In this document: in pieces, positions 18,488 through 27,786 of the stretch
How the letters are laid out: every line of letters starts with the position of its first letter
Numbering within the stretch: position 1 is the first letter of the stretch
Assembly (NCBI GenBank): GCA_964555355.1
Contig: CAZKRY010000019.1
Span: 1 to 64,000 of the forward strand
Origin: CAIKBL01 sp964555355
Lineage (GTDB): Bacteria; Pseudomonadota; Gammaproteobacteria; Ga0077536
Length of the DNA: 64,000 bases
Direction of reading: 5' to 3'
Program-made: the position numbers and the translations under genes
The notes under the pieces: model-generated
Told to the model about the DNA's origin: nothing
Databases searched by the model: none
Seen by the model: only the letters and a program-made list of their open reading frames with translations

Positions 18488-19462
18488 TTAAGCGATATCC
18501 AAAGCGACGAATGCCGCCCACGATTCGCGAATACGCGCGGGCTCAAGTCCGCGCACGATGAATACCAAGTCTGAATGGCGGTGAGCGTCCGGCCACGCCG
18601 GCAGGTGGTACGGCGGATGCGCGATGTGTTGCGCGGCATTGACGGCAACCGGCGTTGCACTGCCCTGCACATGAAGTATCCCTTTAACCCGCAGCACGTT
18701 CGCGCCGTGCGCATGCAGCAGTAAGGTTAACCACACGCTAAAAGTAGTCCAGGCAAACGGCTCGTCATGCTGCAATGTAAAAGCCTGCACATCATGCAAG
18801 TGGTGCGCCGCCGAATGCGTAGCAACTGATAATGCTAGCTCCGCGGCACGCGGTGGATGCGCGCGGGAGGTCAGTAGCATCGCACCCGTTACCGACTGCG
18901 CCAGTTGAATATCCGCCGCCGGATTGAGCCGATAAAGTTCCGTGCGCAATTCAGCGATCCGCGTTGGCGGGACGAGATCAGTTTTCGCAACCGCGAGTAA
19001 GTCCGCGGCGGTCACCTGCGCGAGCGCCTCATTAAATTCCTCGGTTTGCGATGAAAAATTCACTGCGTCGATCACAGTGATTACCTGCGCGGGCACGAAT
19101 TGGAACTGTAACTGTAGGTCACTTAACAAGGTATGCAGAATCGGTAGCGGATCGGCAAGTCCGGTGGTCTCCAAGATCACGCGAGTGAAAGGCGGCAGCA
19201 GGCCCCGTGCGCGTTTGTCGATGAGTTCAAGCAGCGCGGCCTTAAAATCCTCGCGCAATGCGCAACATATGCAGCCACTCGCCAAGACGACGGTATCCGC
19301 ATCGATGGTTTCGATTAAACGATGATCAAGCGCCACCTCACCAAATTCATTAATAAGCACGGCGGTATCGGCGAGCGCGGAAGATTTAAGCCAGCCATTT
19401 AGTAAGGTGGTTTTGCCGCTGCCTAAGAAGCCCGTCAGCACCGTCACGGGGACGCGATTCAT
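18488..19462 (-). CDS. COG0523/CobW-family GTP-dependent metal chaperone
   Basis: The 324-aa protein has Walker A GFLGSGKTT at residues 10-18, the metal-binding CxCC motif GCICCALRED around residue 63, Walker B ILETTGLADP, the AKTDL guanine-specificity motif and a C-terminal CobW_C domain (VRGLEPARI). COG0523 GTPases insert or deliver metal ions (Co, Zn, Fe or other) to target enzymes. Its start overlaps the stop of the 98-aa gene by 4 bp (ATGA), making it the last gene of the modABC transcription unit. The metal is not determinable from sequence. Confidence 0.88.
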   Translation of the reverse strand: MNRVPVTVLTGFLGSGKTTLLNGWLKSSALADTAVLINEFGEVALDHRLIETIDADTVVLASGCICCALREDFKAALLELIDKRARGLLPPFTRVILETTGLADPLPILHTLLSDLQLQFQFVPAQVITVIDAVNFSSQTEEFNEALAQVTAADLLAVAKTDLVPPTRIAELRTELYRLNPAADIQLAQSVTGAMLLTSRAHPPRAAELALSVATHSAAHHLHDVQAFTLQHDEPFAWTTFSVWLTLLLHAHGANVLRVKGILHVQGSATPVAVNAAQHIAHPPYHLPAWPDAHRHSDLVFIVRGLEPARIRESWAAFVALDIA

Positions 19463-19755
19463 ACTTTAAGTGCCTGCAATAAATCGGCGGCGAGCGGATC
19501 AGGCTTCCTCCCGGCGATTTGTTCGATGACGCGCCACACGTCCGGTATCGCGGATACGATTTCTGTGCGGCCACTCAAGCTGCGCACGATGTATTGCGCG
19601 CCCGCCCAGTCTTCGACCCGGCAACTGTAATGACGCGCGATTCGATCGAGCAACGCGACGCGCGCGCGTCGCGCCGTGAGATCCGATTCCACGCGCGACG
19701 GTGCGGTGTCGCTCCAATGCGGTTGGCCATCGAAGCTCGCGCAGAAGCCGCACAT
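19459..19755 (-). CDS. Uncharacterised 98-aa protein in the molybdate operon
   Basis: I do not recognise a family. The protein starts MCGFCASFDGQPHWSD, so it carries a CxxC pair at residues 2 and 5 and a nearby HWSD, which could bind a metal. The rest (ARVALLDRIARHYSCRVEDW ... VWRVIEQIAGRK) looks helical and soluble. It begins directly after the modC stop codon and ends in a 4-bp overlap with the COG0523 GTPase, so the three are almost certainly translated together. Plausible roles are partner or client of the GTPase; this is inference from gene order. Confidence 0.72.
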   Translation of the reverse strand: MCGFCASFDGQPHWSDTAPSRVESDLTARRARVALLDRIARHYSCRVEDWAGAQYIVRSLSGRTEIVSAIPDVWRVIEQIAGRKPDPLAADLLQALKV

Positions 19756-20859
19756 TTACGCCCGAACCCGCCGCGCGAAGCCGACGGCACGGCTATCGAG
19801 CGCAACCGACTTAATCAGAGCCCATACCTTAACGCCTGGCGCAAGCTGCAAACGCGATGCCGATTCGCGGGTGATAAGCGCGCGGATCTGCGTCGCCCCT
19901 AAACTGATTGCCACGTCCACATAGGTTTCTTCGCGCACGGTTAACGAATGCACCATGCCGGCTAGCCGATTAGTGATGCTGATGTCCGGCGGCAACGTAA
20001 GCGCGATTGCCACATCGCGCGCGCGTAGACGGGCGCGTACCGGGGTACCGCGCGCAAGATGCAAGGTCGGCACGCGCAATACGCCGTCGGCAAAGCGCAG
20101 CGCGGTTAATTGATAAGCCGGATCTTGCTCGTCGACAATGCATTCCAATACCGCGCCTGCTTCGAAGCGCCCAATCAGCGGTGCGTAATCCGGATTCGAC
20201 ATCACCTGCGCGAGCGGCCCATTGGCAACGCAACGGCCGTCGTTCATCAGGACCACATGGTCGGCGAGTCGGGTGATTTCATCGATCGCATGGCTCACGA
20301 ACAGCGCCGGCAATTTGAATTCTTCCACTAACCGCTCGATATAAGGCAGCACCTCGGCTTTACGTGGCGCATCCAGTGACGCCAATGGTTCGTCAAGTAG
20401 CAGTAAGCGCGGTTGCGCGAGCAACGCACGGCCAAGTGCCACGCGTTGTTTTTCGCCACCCGATAAGGCATACGGTTGGCGCTTGAGTAAATCGCCCAAC
20501 CCCAGCACCTCAATCACACTCGCTGCTTGAATATGCGCCAACCCGCGGTAGCGCTTGCGGCCAAAGTCGAGATTTCCCTGTACCGTGAGATGCGGAAACA
20601 ATCGCGCGTCTTGAAAGACATAACCAATCCCGCGCGCCTCAATCGGCAAATTAACGCGCCCCTCACCGTCAAAATACACGCGATCGTCCACCCGAATATG
20701 CCCGTGATCCGGCGTGAGTAAGCCGGCGATTGAATTCACGAGGCTGGTCTTACCGGCGCCGCTGCGGCCGAACAACGCGGTGACGCCGTGCGCGGGAAGT
20801 GTCAGCGCGGCATCGAGCGTGAACTCCCCAAGTTTTTTTTTCACTGCAATGTCGATCAT
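19756..20859 (-). CDS. modC: Molybdate ABC transporter ATP-binding protein ModC
   Basis: The protein has 367 aa from ATG 20859, which overlaps the modB stop by 4 bp; an upstream ATG at 20874 is less likely. Walker A is GRSGAGKTS, the signature is LSGGEKQRVALGRALL, Walker B is LLLLDEPLASLD and the switch histidine is in FVSHAIDEI. The C-terminal ~70 residues form the TOBE/Mop domain (GMVHSLTVREETYVDVAI) that binds molybdate in ModC proteins. It energises molybdate import through ModB. Confidence 0.95.
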   Translation of the reverse strand: MIDIAVKKKLGEFTLDAALTLPAHGVTALFGRSGAGKTSLVNSIAGLLTPDHGHIRVDDRVYFDGEGRVNLPIEARGIGYVFQDARLFPHLTVQGNLDFGRKRYRGLAHIQAASVIEVLGLGDLLKRQPYALSGGEKQRVALGRALLAQPRLLLLDEPLASLDAPRKAEVLPYIERLVEEFKLPALFVSHAIDEITRLADHVVLMNDGRCVANGPLAQVMSNPDYAPLIGRFEAGAVLECIVDEQDPAYQLTALRFADGVLRVPTLHLARGTPVRARLRARDVAIALTLPPDISITNRLAGMVHSLTVREETYVDVAISLGATQIRALITRESASRLQLAPGVKVWALIKSVALDSRAVGFARRVRA

Positions 20860-21548
20860 GGCCGCCCCAGCCATCGATGAACGCGTCGTTCGACAATTGT
20901 TGAAGCCACCAATGCCGCGATGGCGAGCAGCATCGATAATCCGACGAGCCTGAGCGCGGTAGCGTCGCCGTCTGGCGTCTGGGTCGCGGTGTAGATGGCG
21001 AGCGGCAACGTACGTGTCTCTCCTTCGATATTCGACGCAAAAATCATCGTCGCGCCAAACTCGCCCAAACCGGCCGCAAAGGCCATGAGCGCACCGGACA
21101 AAATACCCGGCAGCATCAATGGCAAGGTCACCGCGCAGAACGTATCAAAACGGCTCGCGCCCAACGTGCGCGCGGCCACTTCAAGACCACGGTCGACGCT
21201 TTCGAGCGATAAACGCACCGCACGAACAAATAGCGGAAAGGACATGACGGCCGCGGCGAGCACCGCGCCGCCGGTGGTAAAAATAAGTTGAATGCCAAGG
21301 GTCTCTTTGAGCCAATGACCAAGGGGTCCGCGGGTGCCAAAGGTCAGTAGCAATAAATACCCGATAACCACCGGCGGTAACACCAACGGCGCGTGCACTA
21401 GCGCTTCGAATAACAACTTACCCGGGAAGCGACCGCGCGATAGCACCCAAGCGGCGCCAATCGCGAGCGGCAGGCTATATACCGTGCTCTGCAGAGCGAC
21501 GAGCACACTCAAGCGTAGCGCTTCGAGTTCGAGTGCACCGACGATCAC
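20856..21548 (-). CDS. modB: Molybdate ABC transporter permease ModB
   Basis: The 230-aa inner-membrane permease has about five to six transmembrane helices and the EAA loop (EVAARTLGASRFDTFCAVTLPLMLPGI) that docks onto ModC. It overlaps modA and modC by 4 bp each, a tightly coupled arrangement. Length matches ModB (about 229 aa). Confidence 0.95.
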   Translation of the reverse strand: MIVGALELEALRLSVLVALQSTVYSLPLAIGAAWVLSRGRFPGKLLFEALVHAPLVLPPVVIGYLLLLTFGTRGPLGHWLKETLGIQLIFTTGGAVLAAAVMSFPLFVRAVRLSLESVDRGLEVAARTLGASRFDTFCAVTLPLMLPGILSGALMAFAAGLGEFGATMIFASNIEGETRTLPLAIYTATQTPDGDATALRLVGLSMLLAIAALVASTIVERRVHRWLGRP

Positions 21549-22321
21549 AATGTTTCAAACCCATAACGTCTAAATACCGCGCGTGCGGGAGAAGACCTCA
21601 GAAACTGCTGCAGGGCTTTCGCGGTGGGATTATCAAATTCCGCGATACGGGCAACCGGGTACACGATCGGCGAGTGGCTTTCCGCCGGAAACTCACCCGC
21701 TACCGCCACGCGCGGACTTAACGCAGCGTCCGTCTCATAGACGATTCCGGCGGCGGCCTCACCCCGCTCCACTAACACCAGCGCGGCGCGAACGGAATCC
21801 GCGGGCACGAGTCTTGTTTCGGCGAAGGACCACGCGCCTAAGTTTGTCAGTGCTTCGCGCGCGTATATCCCGGCCGGAACGTGCGCGGGATCGCCCACAC
21901 TCAGACGTCCTTCCCCGAGCACCTCCGCCAGCGGGAAGTTTTTACCCAGGGCGATCTTACGTGCGTTTGCGCGCGGCATGATCAATACCAACCGGTTCCC
22001 CAATAACGGTTGGCGTGAGCCGGCAACGAGCAACTTGCGAGTCTCTAGATAGTCCATCCACGCATTGTCTGCCGAGATGAAAACAGCCGCGTTCGCCCCG
22101 GCTTCGATTTGACGGGCAAGCGTGGAGGTGGCGGCGAACACTAGGCGCGGACTGGGCGCGTGTAGGTTTTCGGGCGTTAAAAGCTCGCTAAGCACCTCGG
22201 TCAGACTTGAGGCCGCGAACACCGTAAGCCGCACCTCGGCGGGCGCGCTCAAGCTCCACAATAAAAGGCCCAACGCGACACTGGCGCGGCAGACAACTTT
22301 TACCTGGAGCGGATTTGGCAT
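21545..22321 (-). CDS. modA: Periplasmic molybdate-binding protein ModA
   Basis: The 258-aa protein has a signal peptide (residues ~1-28, cleavage near SAPAEV) and the ModA fold with the oxyanion-binding segments FAASSLTEVL and FAATSTLARQIEAGANAAVF. The later motif GEAAAGIVYETDA also matches ModA. First gene of the operon modA-modB-modC-(98 aa)-cobW-like. It feeds molybdate to a cell that encodes at least two molybdopterin oxidoreductases in this window. Confidence 0.94.
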   Translation of the reverse strand: MPNPLQVKVVCRASVALGLLLWSLSAPAEVRLTVFAASSLTEVLSELLTPENLHAPSPRLVFAATSTLARQIEAGANAAVFISADNAWMDYLETRKLLVAGSRQPLLGNRLVLIMPRANARKIALGKNFPLAEVLGEGRLSVGDPAHVPAGIYAREALTNLGAWSFAETRLVPADSVRAALVLVERGEAAAGIVYETDAALSPRVAVAGEFPAESHSPIVYPVARIAEFDNPTAKALQQFLRSSPARAVFRRYGFETL

Positions 22322-22473
22322 CTCTGAGGAGGCTCACAAATGGCGCAACTATAGTCGGTTAATAAATCCTACGCTGGCCTCATTCTTTTGAAGGAGGCGG
22401 CAAGCTTGCCTTTTTGCCACGATTAGGGGGACTGGCGCGAGGCCGGGCCGAGTTTATCCCAAGGCTAAAGCCA

Positions 22474-23076
22474 ATGACCCATCCATGCGACAAAGGGCTA
22501 ATCCAACGACTCCATGCCGCGGCGTCTGATGCCGCGCGGATGCCCGATGCCATGGGGCAGTTAGCCGAAGCCTTGTCCGCGGACGGGGTTCAGGTTCTGG
22601 TCTACACGCACGGCGGAGATGGCATCGAATACTGTGTCTGCGGAGGTATCGATCCGGCCGCCAATGATGACTATCGCCTTCACTACCACGCGTATGATTT
22701 TCGGATCCGGCGCGCGCTCAAAGCCGCACCTTGGCGGGTGTACGACGACGATGACTTCATCAATCCACAGGAAAAACGCGCAAGCCCCGTTCATCAAGAG
22801 TTCTTAAAACGTTATGACTGCGAAACCGTGATTCTTGCTACCGCGCCGCTGGATTCAGCACGTACCCTCTTGCTCGTCGCGGGTCGCAGCGCGCGCAGCG
22901 GGGCTTTTGATGAAGAAGCGCGTCAACGCATGCTCGGTTATCTTCCGTACGTGCAACATAGTGTAGCCATGACCTTAAAACTCTCGTCGGTAATACACGG
23001 CGCCGGTTCGATACAAGGACAGGGCAGAAGGTTCAAGTCGCACACGAGCAGCACAGCGCTGGGGTGTCGCGCTTGA
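22474..23076 (+). pseudogene. Truncated LuxR-type regulator, sensor-like domain only
   Basis: The frame has 200 aa from ATG 22474; a TTG at 22414 would add 20 residues. It resembles the N-terminal ~190 residues of the LuxR-type protein encoded just downstream (DYRLHYHAYDFRIRRALK versus DYRALYANQDVMLRALK, and both have an alpha-helical segment like LGYLPYVQHSVAMTLKL), then changes to an unrelated basic tail after about residue 175. The PAS-like and HTH parts are missing, and only 175 bp separate it from the next gene. It is either a decayed paralogue or a stand-alone sensor domain; I favour decay. Confidence 0.55.
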
Positions 23077-23251
23077 GCAACCTTGCCGTTACCACTGATA
23101 TTGCCACTGGTTTGCGCATGAAATCGTTGCAACCTCATCCAAATGGATGATGCGCACTAGCGATATAGCGGATACAACATCAATACTCGCGTAAGGATAC
23201 GCAAAGCGGCCAGGGACTTCGGTGCCAACAACAACGTATAAGGCACACCGC

Positions 23252-24367
23252 ATGGACCCAGAATTGAGTATCGATAGGCTGATCAAATTAATCGAGCAAA
23301 TCCACGAGACGACGCAAGACGAACTACGTTGGCCGCAAGTGCTACGGGCGTTAACCCAATCACTGGAGGCGCGCGGCGCGTTCCTGTATTCGCCGCATGA
23401 AATAGACGGCGCGCGCAGCATCGGACACTCGATTGATATCGAGCCGCCGATGTGGCCGGATTATCGCGCGCTTTACGCCAACCAAGACGTCATGTTGCGC
23501 GCGCTCAAAACCTCTGATCAGATGAGTGCCGGCAGTGTCGCCACCAATGATGACTTGGTGCCCACGGAGACCTTTTTACGTACCCCGCTCTATACCGATT
23601 TTTTAGCCCCGCGCGGCATTCATCATGTGCTGGGTGCCGTGCTGGTGGACGAGGCGGATGCGGACTTGGGGCCGCGCATTCATCTCGCGTTATTTAGGGG
23701 CCGAGAACTTCCGCAATTCGGCGCGCCTGAAATCGCGCTGGTAAAGCGGCTGGCGCCACATTTGAAACTGGCGCTGTGCAGCCGCTGGCGCCTACAGTCG
23801 CGTGGCTTATTCAGCGCGGCAAGTGAATACATGTTGGATGCCATGGATCACCCGGTCTTGCTGTTGGATGAACATGGCAAGGTCATCTACGCCAATGCGG
23901 CCGCACTTGAACTCGTCACTGCTGGTGTCGGACTCACCATCGCGGGCGACGAAATTCGCTTGGATTCGCTTAAGCTGCAACCGCTGTTGAAGTTGCTGAA
24001 TCCGGCGTCGCGCGTGCCCGTGAGTTTTCCCACCGGGGACCTCAATGTGCGGGTGATCCCCTTCGGCAACGATTCAAGCGAGGGCAAATTGTTTCATTGG
24101 TTTGCCCGTGCGGCGTATGCGGTACTGCCGGAAGTTCGTCCCTATCAACTACAGCGTGCCGCGACAAGGGTCGGTTCGCAGTACAGCTTCACGGATAGTG
24201 AAGCTGAGGTTGTCAGTGCCTTACTCGCAGGCCTCGGCCCGGCGGCAATCGGCACCAAACTCAAAATCTCCGTTTCGACCGTACGCAGTCATCTCGCGCA
24301 TATCTACGCGAAAACCGGCACGCGGAATCAGCGAGAGCTGATTTTGAAATTGATGACGCCGCTTTGA
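23252..24367 (+). CDS. LuxR-family transcriptional regulator
   Basis: The protein has 371 aa from ATG 23252, which has aagg 8 nt upstream (a GTG at 23222 would add 10 residues). An N-terminal GAF-like domain (~10-180) is followed by a PAS-like segment (MDHPVLLLDEHGKVIYANAA, ~200-260). A C-terminal GerE-type helix-turn-helix follows (FTDSEAEVVSALLAG ... ISVSTVRSHLAHIYAKTGT). It does not have the acyl-homoserine-lactone binding signature, so it is not a quorum-sensing LuxR in the narrow sense. Targets are unknown. Confidence 0.87.
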   Translation: MDPELSIDRLIKLIEQIHETTQDELRWPQVLRALTQSLEARGAFLYSPHEIDGARSIGHSIDIEPPMWPDYRALYANQDVMLRALKTSDQMSAGSVATNDDLVPTETFLRTPLYTDFLAPRGIHHVLGAVLVDEADADLGPRIHLALFRGRELPQFGAPEIALVKRLAPHLKLALCSRWRLQSRGLFSAASEYMLDAMDHPVLLLDEHGKVIYANAAALELVTAGVGLTIAGDEIRLDSLKLQPLLKLLNPASRVPVSFPTGDLNVRVIPFGNDSSEGKLFHWFARAAYAVLPEVRPYQLQRAATRVGSQYSFTDSEAEVVSALLAGLGPAAIGTKLKISVSTVRSHLAHIYAKTGTRNQRELILKLMTPL

Positions 24368-24375
24368 CACCGCGC

Positions 24376-24831
24376 TCAATCGTTCTGCACTTCAAACACC
24401 TGATAATCCACCCGCCCTGGGCTTAGCTTGCCCTGCGCGACGCACACGATGTTGTTCACCCACCGATAGCGTGGATCGCCGGTTTGCATGCGGGGCGAAG
24501 TCACGAAATAGGATTCGCCGAATTCCGTGCTGCCTTTCCCTTCAAGCGCCGCACGGACCTTATCTGTTAATTCAACCCGGCCAATGTATTCAACATAGAT
24601 AAACGCGCCATCGTGCGTTTCTAAAGTGCCACGCACGTCGAGATGCCCGTAGTCTTCGGTCATGGTCAGCCAATCGGCACAGGCCGCGCGGCGCAACGTG
24701 CCTTGCAGGCGCGGGCCGTTAAACTCACCGCCGTCTACTTCAACGATGAGTCGATTGCCGTACATCGAATTGCCGACCGGCAACGCTTGAGCGAGACGTG
24801 CGTAGTAAGTCATGAGCGGGACGAGTTTCAT
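24376..24831 (-). CDS. DUF3237 domain protein
   Basis: This 151-aa soluble protein is a small beta-barrel type recognised from the DUF3237 pattern (GGEFNGPRLQGTL, DWLTMTEDYGHLDVRGTLET, DGAFIYVEYIG). The start is supported by aaggagg 7 nt upstream. Members occur in catabolic operons without a firm function. It lies 26 bp downstream of the acyl-CoA synthetase/acetyltransferase gene on the same strand and may be cotranscribed. Confidence 0.8.
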   Translation of the reverse strand: MKLVPLMTYYARLAQALPVGNSMYGNRLIVEVDGGEFNGPRLQGTLRRAACADWLTMTEDYGHLDVRGTLETHDGAFIYVEYIGRVELTDKVRAALEGKGSTEFGESYFVTSPRMQTGDPRYRWVNNIVCVAQGKLSPGRVDYQVFEVQND

Positions 24832-24857
24832 TGGTTTTCCTCCTTATCTACTAACCT

Positions 24858-27527
24858 CTAACCTAGCTTAAGCGCGATTTTGATCACCCCGGCACTATCG
24901 CGGGTTTCAACGTTGAATCCTAATTCGACCGCAAGCCCGAGCATGCCCGAATTTTCCGCTAAAACAAAACCCACTAATTCGCCGATGCCGCTCGCACGCG
25001 CGTAACGGATCAATTTGTCAAGCAGGCGATAACCAAGTCCCTCTCCTTGGCGGTCACTACGTACAACGATTGCGAACTCAGCGGTTTCCCGATCAGGGTC
25101 GGTGATGAGACGCGCGACGCCGAGAATCTCCGGCGTGAGAGCAGCATTCACGGCGACGAAGGCCATCTCGCGGTCGTAGTCTATCTGCGTCAATTGGGCG
25201 AGCTGCGCATGCGTCCATGTGCGGCGCACTTGAAAGAACCGAAAGTACCTATCTTCTTCGCTAACCTGCGCCAAGAACTTCTCATGTGCCCCCTCGTCCG
25301 TCGGTTTGATAGGGCGCAAGCACAGCGGTTCACCGCGAAACATAATTTCTTCTTCGAGTCTACGCGGATACGGGCAGACGATAAGGCGGGCGGTGGGATC
25401 GCCGTCATACGGCGCCAACTCGATGCGTGCATCGAGCGCCTGCACGCCCGTATCGTTTGCGAGCAGCGGATTGATATCGAGTTCAACAATTTCCGGGCAG
25501 GCCACGGTCAGCGCCGACAGGCGCAGCAGCGCGTCGTATACGGCATCGAACGCCACGGGTGGACGATCGCGATAACCGCGGAGCAGCGCGTAAATGCGGG
25601 TGTTCTCCACCATTGCGTGTGCGAGTGGCAGACTGAGCGGTGGCAAACCAAAGCTACGGTCTTTCAATACTTCAACCGCAACCCCACCGTGTCCGAACAT
25701 CAGCACTGGTCCAAACACCGGATCGCGTGCGCAACCTAAAATCAGCTCGTGCGCATTGGCAAGGCTGACCATCCGCTGCACGGTAAATCCCGTAATCACC
25801 GCATTCGGACGTAGGCGCGCGACGGTTTGCAGCATCTGTGCGGCGGCTTCTCGCACATCCTGCGTATCGCTGAGGTGTAAACGAACCCCATCGATATCGG
25901 ATTTATGGGTGATGTCGGGTGACAGGATCTTGAGCGCGACGGGAAAGCCGATCCCTACCGCGAGCGTGGCCGCCTCGGCAGGTGAGCGCGCGATTTCAGT
26001 CGCGACTACCGGAATGCCGGCGTCCCGCAACACCGCTTTGGCTTCAACTTCGGTTAACAGCTCGCGGCCTTCGGCGAGCACGCGTTGTAATAGTTCGCGG
26101 ATCCGACACAGCGCCACCTCGTCTTCCGGTAATTCACGCGCCGGGGTTTCGAGCAATGCGGCATGCAGCGCCGCACGGCGGTCGAGCTGGCGATACGCGT
26201 GTACGGTGTCTTCCGGTGTTGAGTAGTGCGGGATGTCGTGCGTGGTAAGTAACGCCCGCGCGGACGCTACAGCATCGCCGCCCATGAAACAGGTCAAAAT
26301 ATTCTTGCCGCTCGCCTTGATTATCGGTACCACCGCCTCCGCGATCTCGTGACTCGGCACGATTGCGGTCGGCGCATGCAGCAACAGCACGGCGTCGACT
26401 TCCGCTGCTGCCGTGACGATATTTAAGGCATCGACATAACGCGCAACCGGTGCATCGCCGATGATGTCGAGTGGGTTGGCGCGTGACCAAGTGGGCGGTA
26501 ACACCGCGTCGAGGGCGGCAAGCGACGCTTGGCTCAATTCCGCCAGTTGTCCACCTTGCGAGCTTAGCGCGTCCGCCGCCAACACGCCGGCGCCTCCGCC
26601 GTTGGTCAATAAGGCAACGCGCGGGCCTAAATAGGGTTTGCCTCGCGCCAAGGTTTCGGCGGCGTCGAACAAATCCTGGGTGGTATCGACACGCAATATC
26701 CCGGCTCGAGTTAACACCGCGTCCACCACCGCATCGTCGCCCGCCAAAGCACCGGTATGCGACGCCGCGGCGCGTGCGCCGGCTGCCGCACGTCCGGCTT
26801 TTACCGCAATGACGGGCTTCGCGCGCGCGGCGGCCCGCGCGGCTGACATGAATTTCCGCGGATGTTTGATCGATTCGATGTAAAGCAGGATGGCGCTGGT
26901 ATCAGCATCACGGCCTAGATAGTCGAGCAGATCGCCCAAGTCGACATCCAGGCTATCGCCGATTGAAATGAAACAAGAAAACCCTAGATGCTGCGCATTT
27001 CCCCAATCGAGCACCGCGGCGGCCAACGCCCCCGATTGCGTCACGAACGCGATGCGCCCGGGCCGCGCATTGCCGGGCGCGAAACTGGCGTTGAGTCCAA
27101 TCCCTGGCACCAGCATGCCGAGGCAATTAGGTCCAATGACGCGCAGGAGATGCGGGCGTGCAGCCGCCAATACGGCGTCGCCGGCAGTGATGCCCGGGCT
27201 CACCTCTACCCGTTGTAAGCCCGCCGTGATTACGATCGCGGCTTTGGTGCCGCGCGCGCCCAGCGCCGCGATGAGTCCGGGCACGCTTGGTGCGGGTGTG
27301 CAGATGACCGCAAGCTCCGGGGCGATGGGCAGTGCCTCCACACTCGCATAAGCCGGTACGCCAAATACCTCTGCGCGTTTGGCGTTAACCGGCAAGATTT
27401 TCCCGCGATAACCACCGTCAAGCAGATTACGGGTCAATGTGGCGCCGATGCTGTGCGGCCGTTCAGTCGCGCCGATGACAGCGACAGTCGCGGGTTTGAA
27501 GAAATAATCCAGATTACGAACGCTCAT
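24858..27527 (-). CDS. Pat/YfiQ-like acyl-CoA synthetase (NDP-forming)-GNAT acetyltransferase
   Basis: The protein has 889 aa from ATG 27527; a frame extension to 27584 runs into the repeat array and is rejected. Domains in order are a CoA-binding Rossmann domain (VAVIGATERPHSIGATLTRNL), a succinyl-CoA-ligase-like domain (LLTNGGGAGVLAADAL), an ATP-grasp domain (~460-700) and a C-terminal GNAT domain (~715-885, with SDRQGEGLGYRLLDKL as the acetyl-CoA loop). This order matches protein lysine acetyltransferases such as Pat/YfiQ that silence acetyl-CoA synthetase. Some members of this architecture may instead be active ADP-forming synthetases. Confidence 0.9.
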   Translation of the reverse strand: MSVRNLDYFFKPATVAVIGATERPHSIGATLTRNLLDGGYRGKILPVNAKRAEVFGVPAYASVEALPIAPELAVICTPAPSVPGLIAALGARGTKAAIVITAGLQRVEVSPGITAGDAVLAAARPHLLRVIGPNCLGMLVPGIGLNASFAPGNARPGRIAFVTQSGALAAAVLDWGNAQHLGFSCFISIGDSLDVDLGDLLDYLGRDADTSAILLYIESIKHPRKFMSAARAAARAKPVIAVKAGRAAAGARAAASHTGALAGDDAVVDAVLTRAGILRVDTTQDLFDAAETLARGKPYLGPRVALLTNGGGAGVLAADALSSQGGQLAELSQASLAALDAVLPPTWSRANPLDIIGDAPVARYVDALNIVTAAAEVDAVLLLHAPTAIVPSHEIAEAVVPIIKASGKNILTCFMGGDAVASARALLTTHDIPHYSTPEDTVHAYRQLDRRAALHAALLETPARELPEDEVALCRIRELLQRVLAEGRELLTEVEAKAVLRDAGIPVVATEIARSPAEAATLAVGIGFPVALKILSPDITHKSDIDGVRLHLSDTQDVREAAAQMLQTVARLRPNAVITGFTVQRMVSLANAHELILGCARDPVFGPVLMFGHGGVAVEVLKDRSFGLPPLSLPLAHAMVENTRIYALLRGYRDRPPVAFDAVYDALLRLSALTVACPEIVELDINPLLANDTGVQALDARIELAPYDGDPTARLIVCPYPRRLEEEIMFRGEPLCLRPIKPTDEGAHEKFLAQVSEEDRYFRFFQVRRTWTHAQLAQLTQIDYDREMAFVAVNAALTPEILGVARLITDPDRETAEFAIVVRSDRQGEGLGYRLLDKLIRYARASGIGELVGFVLAENSGMLGLAVELGFNVETRDSAGVIKIALKLG

Positions 27528-27558
27528 ACGCGCGCGAGTGGACCATGCACTGCTCTCT

Positions 27559-27779
27559 CTCCCACTTGTTGGAGAAAAGCGCACATTTCACCTTTTCCCG
27601 CTCGCGGGAGAGCAGCACACATTTCCCCCTCCCGCCTGCGGGAAAGAAGCGCGCATTTCCTCCTCTCCCGCCTGCGGGAAAGAAGCACGCATTTCCCCCT
27701 CTCCCGCCTGCGGGAAAGAAGCACGCATTTCCCCCTCTCCCGCCTGCGGGAGAGGGCTGGGGTGAGGGTCTTCGTCCGC
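27559..27779. repeat. Tandem array of six ~36-bp palindromic units
   Basis: Six units start at about 27559, 27595, 27629, 27665, 27701 and 27737. Each contains a hairpin of the type ctcccgcctgcgggaaag followed by a constant spacer aagcacgcatttcccc. Units 3 to 6 are nearly identical with an exact 36-bp period; units 1 and 2 are diverged. The last unit extends into gggagagggctggggtgagggtcttcg, a sequence shared with the palindrome at 28342. It sits between the acetyltransferase gene and the UspA gene. There are no variable spacers, so it is not a CRISPR. Confidence 0.9.
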
Positions 27780-27786
27780 CCACCCA

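Noticed and set aside
22399..22415. ggcaagcttgcc followed by T's as a terminator
   Set aside because: The palindrome has essentially no loop and lies at the 5' end of a gene, where a terminator is not expected.
27559..27779. CRISPR array
   Set aside because: Repeats are directly tandem with an identical filler; there are no variable spacers of regular length and no cas genes.
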